This document shows, piece after piece, positions 6,551 to 9,394 of a DNA stretch of 9,394 bases. How positions within the stretch are numbered: the first letter of the stretch is position 1; each line of letters opens with the position of its first letter. A program made the translations under genes and the position numbers. The notes beneath the pieces were generated by a model. It saw nothing but the letters and a program-made list of their open reading frames with translations. It was not told the DNA's origin and searched no databases. Source of the stretch: Patescibacteria group bacterium (GTDB taxonomy: Bacteria > Patescibacteriota > Patescibacteriia > JAACEG01 > JAGUWE01); assembly GCA_020062525.1 (NCBI GenBank), contig JAGUWE010000029.1, positions 1 to 9,394 on the forward strand. The letters are read 5' to 3'.

Positions 6551-8144
6551 TTAATATCAAACAAATTGTTTTAATTGCTTGGTTAAGACGCACTAAGGTT
6601 TTATCTTTGCCTAAAACCTCGGCAATCTCAAAAGGTCCTGGTGAAGCAACTCGGCCTGATAAAGCAACTCGCATTGGCCAAAGTGTCTCCCCTATCCCTA
6701 AATTATTTTTTTTAATCAATTCAAGAATCTTTTTTTCTAAATATTTTTTATTAAAATTATTTTTATTTATTTTAAACAAATTTTTTTTAAGAAATTGTAA
6801 ATTATCAACAATCTGCTCCCTAGTCATCTTTTTCCAGCCCAGCAGTCCCCTCTCGTAATTTGGTTCTTTGAAGAAAAATTTTGTCAGTTCTGCTATTTCC
6901 GATAATTTTTTCATTCTCTCTTGCTCCAAAGCAACAATTTTAGTTAACCACTTAAAGTTAACGACCTCACCTGTCTGAATAATTTGAAATTTGGCATTTA
7001 GAATTTGTTTGGAAATTGGAAATTGGAAATTGGAAATTTTAGACTTAATCAGTCCCGTTCTAATCAAATATGGCAAACATAACTTGGTTAAATCTGATAA
7101 ATTTTTGTGCCTAATGTACCAGCCATTCAACCAGTCCAATTTTTCTAAATCAAAAATTGCGCCGGCTTTATGAATTTTTTCTAAAGAAAATGTTTGAACT
7201 AATTCTTTAAGTGTAAAAATTTCTTGCTCTTCGCCTTTACCCGGATTCCAGCCCAATAAAGTAGAAAAATTTAAAAGGGCTGCTGGTAAATAACCTTTGG
7301 CTCTAAAATCTTCAACCGCAATATCACCATGACGTTTACTAAGTTTACTGCGATCTTTGCTTAAGAGCAATGGCAAATGAGCAAATTTTGGCACCGGCCA
7401 ACCTAGGACCTGGTAAAGAAATAAATGTTTTGGTATTGAACTTAGCCATTCTTCGCCTCTGATAATATGGGTGATTTTCATTAAATAATCATCAACTACA
7501 TTGGCTAAATGATAAGTAGGATAGCCATCGGATTTAAAAAGCACAGCCTCATCTTGGAGTGAATTATTAAAGGCAACTTTTCCTCTAATTAAATCATTTA
7601 AAACAGTTGTACCGGTTTGAGGAAACTTGAGTCGGATAACAAAAAGGAAATTCTTTTTTAGTTTATCATTAATTTCTTTTTGGCTTAAATTGCGACAAAG
7701 ACCGTCATATTTTGGCGGCAGTTTGTTCGCTATTTGAACTTGCCGTAATTTTTCTAGCCGTTCTGGTGAGCAAAAACAATAATAAGCTGCTCCCTTTTTA
7801 ACTAATTCCTGAGCATATTTTTGATAAATCGCTAAACGTTTTGACTGGATATACGGCCTATATTTTCCTCTTTCTTGAATAATGGGTTTTGACATTTGAC
7901 ATTTGACATTTGACATTTTTAAATACGGTCCTTCATCATAATCCAAACCAATCCAATCTAAAATTTCAATTAGTTTTTCAGTGGCGCCTGGCACAAATCT
8001 TTTTCTATCAGTGTCTTCAATCCGAATAATAAACATGCCTTTATTTTGCCTAGCAAATAACCAATTATATAGGGCTGTCCTCAGTCCACCGATATGTAAA
8101 TACCCTGTTGGCGATGGTGCAAATCTGACGCGAACTTTGTCCAT
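6546..8144 (-). CDS. gltX: Glutamyl-tRNA synthetase with two repeat-derived insertions
   Basis: This class I synthetase charges tRNA(Glu) with glutamate in the cytoplasm; in organisms lacking GlnRS it usually also charges tRNA(Gln) for GatCAB (known for the family, not shown here). Visible features are the HIGH-type HIGG (17-20) in a typical N-terminal block, RIEDTDR (41-47), a zinc-type set Cys123, Cys125, Tyr146, Cys150 with the same spacing as in E. coli GluRS, RGEEW (229-233) and the KMSKS-type KLSKR (267-271). The helical anticodon-binding part follows to residue 532, longer than the usual 470-490. Part of the excess comes from two segments encoded by heptamer repeats: residues 76-85 (KMSNVKCQMS), placed where relatives read straight into the conserved PYxQSxR motif, and residues 369-378 (KISNFQFPIS). 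Both keep the frame, and all core motifs look intact. The start follows a strong promoter by about 21 nt with no Shine-Dalgarno sequence. The M23 gene follows after 24 nt. Confidence 0.95.
   Translation of the reverse strand: MDKVRVRFAPSPTGYLHIGGLRTALYNWLFARQNKGMFIIRIEDTDRKRFVPGATEKLIEILDWIGLDYDEGPYLKMSNVKCQMSKPIIQERGKYRPYIQSKRLAIYQKYAQELVKKGAAYYCFCSPERLEKLRQVQIANKLPPKYDGLCRNLSQKEINDKLKKNFLFVIRLKFPQTGTTVLNDLIRGKVAFNNSLQDEAVLFKSDGYPTYHLANVVDDYLMKITHIIRGEEWLSSIPKHLFLYQVLGWPVPKFAHLPLLLSKDRSKLSKRHGDIAVEDFRAKGYLPAALLNFSTLLGWNPGKGEEQEIFTLKELVQTFSLEKIHKAGAIFDLEKLDWLNGWYIRHKNLSDLTKLCLPYLIRTGLIKSKISNFQFPISKQILNAKFQIIQTGEVVNFKWLTKIVALEQERMKKLSEIAELTKFFFKEPNYERGLLGWKKMTREQIVDNLQFLKKNLFKINKNNFNKKYLEKKILELIKKNNLGIGETLWPMRVALSGRVASPGPFEIAEVLGKDKTLVRLNQAIKTICLILS
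7011..7038 (-). repeat. Heptamer tandem repeat GGAAATT x4 in gltX
   Basis: Four perfect tandem copies of GGAAATT (plus-strand reading) encode residues about 369-378 of GltX. The flank 6978-7010 is also made of related AATTTG/AAATTTGG-like words, so the low-complexity patch extends to about 6978-7042. A seven-base unit changes frame with each copy gained or lost. Confidence 0.9.
7891..7918 (-). repeat. Heptamer tandem repeat GACATTT x4 in gltX
   Basis: Four perfect tandem copies of GACATTT (plus-strand reading; AAATGTC on the coding strand) encode residues about 76-85 of GltX inside the catalytic domain. They sit between LDYDEGPY and the conserved YRPYIQSKR. Confidence 0.9.
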
Positions 8145-8172
8145 AAAATAAAATTAACTCTTAGTTAATATT

Positions 8173-8201
8173 ATTATATCATTTTAATCATTACTTGACA
8201 A
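8173..8201 (-). promoter_or_regulatory. Promoter of gltX
   Basis: On the minus strand TTGTCA (8201-8196) is followed by a 17-bp spacer and TATAAT (8178-8173), with a TGA giving an extended -10. The expected transcript start is near 8166, about 21 nt before the ATG. A 7-bp inverted repeat (ATTAACT and AGTTAAT, 8153-8169) sits at that start and could be an operator or a leader hairpin. Confidence 0.75.
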
Positions 8202-8209
8202 TTCTATTC

Positions 8210-8238
8210 TTGCCGTTATTTTTAAGGTATGTTATAAT
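8210..8238 (+). promoter_or_regulatory. Promoter of the thioredoxin-fold gene
   Basis: TTGCCG (8210-8215) is followed by a 17-bp spacer and TATAAT (8233-8238), with TGT giving an extended -10. The transcript should start near 8245, about 33 nt before the ATG. An inverted repeat TTAACA and TGTTAA (8240-8257, 6-nt loop) overlaps the start and might bind a regulator. The better-looking TTGACA at 8195-8200 is too far away to serve this -10. Confidence 0.7.
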
Positions 8239-8277
8239 ATTAACATCAATTTGTTAACTAATTAATTTTAAAAAGCT

Positions 8278-9324
8278 ATGAAAATTTTCCGCAAACTCTT
8301 CAAAAAATTCCATAAATTCCACAAAAAGGAGGATGATCACTGGTTAATAATAACGGTGATTTTACTTCTTTGCGTTACTGTTTTGGCTTTGGCTTTAGGT
8401 CAAAGTTTAACTAAACCGGCCGTCACAATGGCTAATAAACTTTCGGCTGAACAAGCCAGCAAAAAATTAAATGATTTTCTTAATCAAATGTATGGTCAGC
8501 AAATAGGAACTATTACTATTAAACAAATTTCAGAAGAGAGCGGTCTTTATAAAATTTTACTTACCCTAACTAATCAAGGTAAGACCAATGAAGACACGGT
8601 TTATCTGAGTCAAGATGGCAAATTTTTTATTCCCGGCCCCCAAGACATCAATCAAATCTTAGCTCAACAAAACCAACAAACTCAACCAACCGCTCCTTCA
8701 ACCTCTCCCCAAAATCTACCCAAACAAGACACAGTTAAAGTAGAAATGTTTACGATGAGTTATTGCCCTTATGGCAATCAAGCCGAGGGCGGCATTATTC
8801 CGGTGACTAAACTTTTAGGCAAAAAAATTATAATTGAACCGCACTATGTAATTTATGAAAACTATCAAGGCGGCGGAGTAGATTATTGTTTAGCCAAGGG
8901 TAAATATTGCTCAATGCATGGTATTGCTGAACTTAATCAAGATGTCCGTGAAATCTGTCTTTATAAATATCAACCGACTAAATTTTGGGATTATTTAGAG
9001 CTCGTGAATAAAAATTGTAATGTGCAAAATATTGAGACCTGCTGGGAAAATGAAGCTAAAACCCTAAGTATTAATACTTCCCAAATTAAAACTTGTTTAT
9101 CTAAAGAAGCGGAAACACTTTTAGCCAAAGAGGTGGAGTTGAATAAAAAATATAATGTTAGCGGTTCACCAGCAGTTTTTATTAACGGTACCGAATATCA
9201 AGGTGGCCGAGCTCCAGAAGATTATAAAACTGCTTTTTGCAATGGTTTCAAGACAGCGCCTCAAGAATGTTCACAAAAATTAGGCACGACTTCCTCGGCA
9301 ACTACTGACGGCTGCGGCGGCTAA
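8278..9324 (+). CDS. Membrane-anchored, cysteine-rich thioredoxin-fold (DsbA-like) protein
   Basis: This 348-residue protein has a Lys/His-rich N-terminus, one membrane segment (about 22-41), a small alpha/beta domain (about 52-120) that resembles the N-terminal part of other extracytoplasmic disulfide proteins, a Gln/Pro/Ser/Thr linker (about 129-150) and a thioredoxin-like domain (about 152-332). The N-terminal positive charge places the domain outside the membrane. The active-site position reads SYCPYGNQAE, giving Cys163 and Gly166 in a CxxG rather than CxxC arrangement. The cis-proline loop reads GSPAVFING (Pro298). Eight further cysteines lie after Cys163 in the fold or tail (204, 211, 227, 247, 255, 273, 321 and 331), plus Cys346 in a DGCGG end, so several structural disulfides are likely. 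A role in thiol-disulfide exchange on exported proteins is inferred; a single catalytic cysteine suggests reductase, isomerase or binding activity rather than a classic oxidase. It has its own promoter and terminator and is divergent from gltX. Confidence 0.82.
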   Translation: MKIFRKLFKKFHKFHKKEDDHWLIITVILLLCVTVLALALGQSLTKPAVTMANKLSAEQASKKLNDFLNQMYGQQIGTITIKQISEESGLYKILLTLTNQGKTNEDTVYLSQDGKFFIPGPQDINQILAQQNQQTQPTAPSTSPQNLPKQDTVKVEMFTMSYCPYGNQAEGGIIPVTKLLGKKIIIEPHYVIYENYQGGGVDYCLAKGKYCSMHGIAELNQDVREICLYKYQPTKFWDYLELVNKNCNVQNIETCWENEAKTLSINTSQIKTCLSKEAETLLAKEVELNKKYNVSGSPAVFINGTEYQGGRAPEDYKTAFCNGFKTAPQECSQKLGTTSSATTDGCGG

Positions 9325-9350
9325 AAGTTTTTAAACAGAATCAAATAATC

Positions 9351-9376
9351 TAAAACCCGCTTTTCGGCGGGTTTTA
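9351..9376 (+). terminator. Intrinsic terminator after the thioredoxin-fold gene
   Basis: TAAAACCCGC (9351-9360) pairs perfectly with GCGGGTTTTA (9367-9376) around a TTTTCG loop, 26 nt after the TAA. The GC core followed by a T-run is a classic form, and the upstream A-run would let it also work in the other direction. Confidence 0.9.
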
Positions 9377-9394
9377 AAATTCCGTGTTGCGGGG

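Noticed and set aside
6541..6858. Plus-strand open frame opposite gltX
   Set aside because: It lies antisense to conserved GltX sequence; its Phe/Leu-rich product mirrors the Lys/Asn-rich coding strand.
6991..7173. Plus-strand open frame over the GGAAATT repeat
   Set aside because: The frame stays open because of the tandem repeat and lies antisense to GltX.
7011..7918. CRISPR array from the tandem repeats
   Set aside because: The units are seven bases long and directly adjacent with no spacers, and they lie inside a coding gene.

Overview
The window looks like a piece of a small-genome, AT-rich bacterium, most likely from the Candidate Phyla Radiation (Patescibacteria, Parcubacteria-like). 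This is an inference from gene content and style: low GC, very short leaders, no clear Shine-Dalgarno sequence before any start, in-frame repeat insertions inside housekeeping genes, and a streamlined gene set. TGA ends several of the genes, so the TGA-reading codes of some CPR lineages do not apply.

Left part (1-3492, + strand): an accessory, defence-like block. A NYN-domain (LabA/DUF88-type) putative RNase is cut by the left edge, with its frame open to base 1. A hairpin follows it, then an 870-residue type III restriction Res-like protein with an SF2 helicase and a C-terminal PD-(D/E)XK nuclease. No methyltransferase (Mod) gene is visible here. By eye the NYN gene is more GC-rich than the rest.

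Middle (3493-5177): a complete XerC/D-type tyrosine recombinase, preceded by a G-rich tract and a weak dif-like sequence. It converges with a four-helix membrane protein of unknown function.

Right part (5074-8201, - strand): glutamyl-tRNA synthetase (gltX) has a strong promoter and is followed after 24 nt by a secreted or anchored coiled-coil M23 endopeptidase, probably as one transcript. The M23 gene is bracketed by two inverted copies of an approximately 84-bp repeat. The repeat has nearly identical arms but two different palindromic cores. One copy is intergenic; the other is read in frame as residues about 10-38 of the peptidase. gltX itself carries two in-frame four-copy heptamer tandem repeats. 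Together these in-frame repeats, reminiscent in logic of Rickettsia palindromic elements, are the most interesting signal in the window.

Right end (8202-9394): a divergent gene with its own extended -10 promoter encodes a membrane-anchored, cysteine-rich thioredoxin-fold (DsbA-like) protein. It ends at a clear intrinsic terminator.
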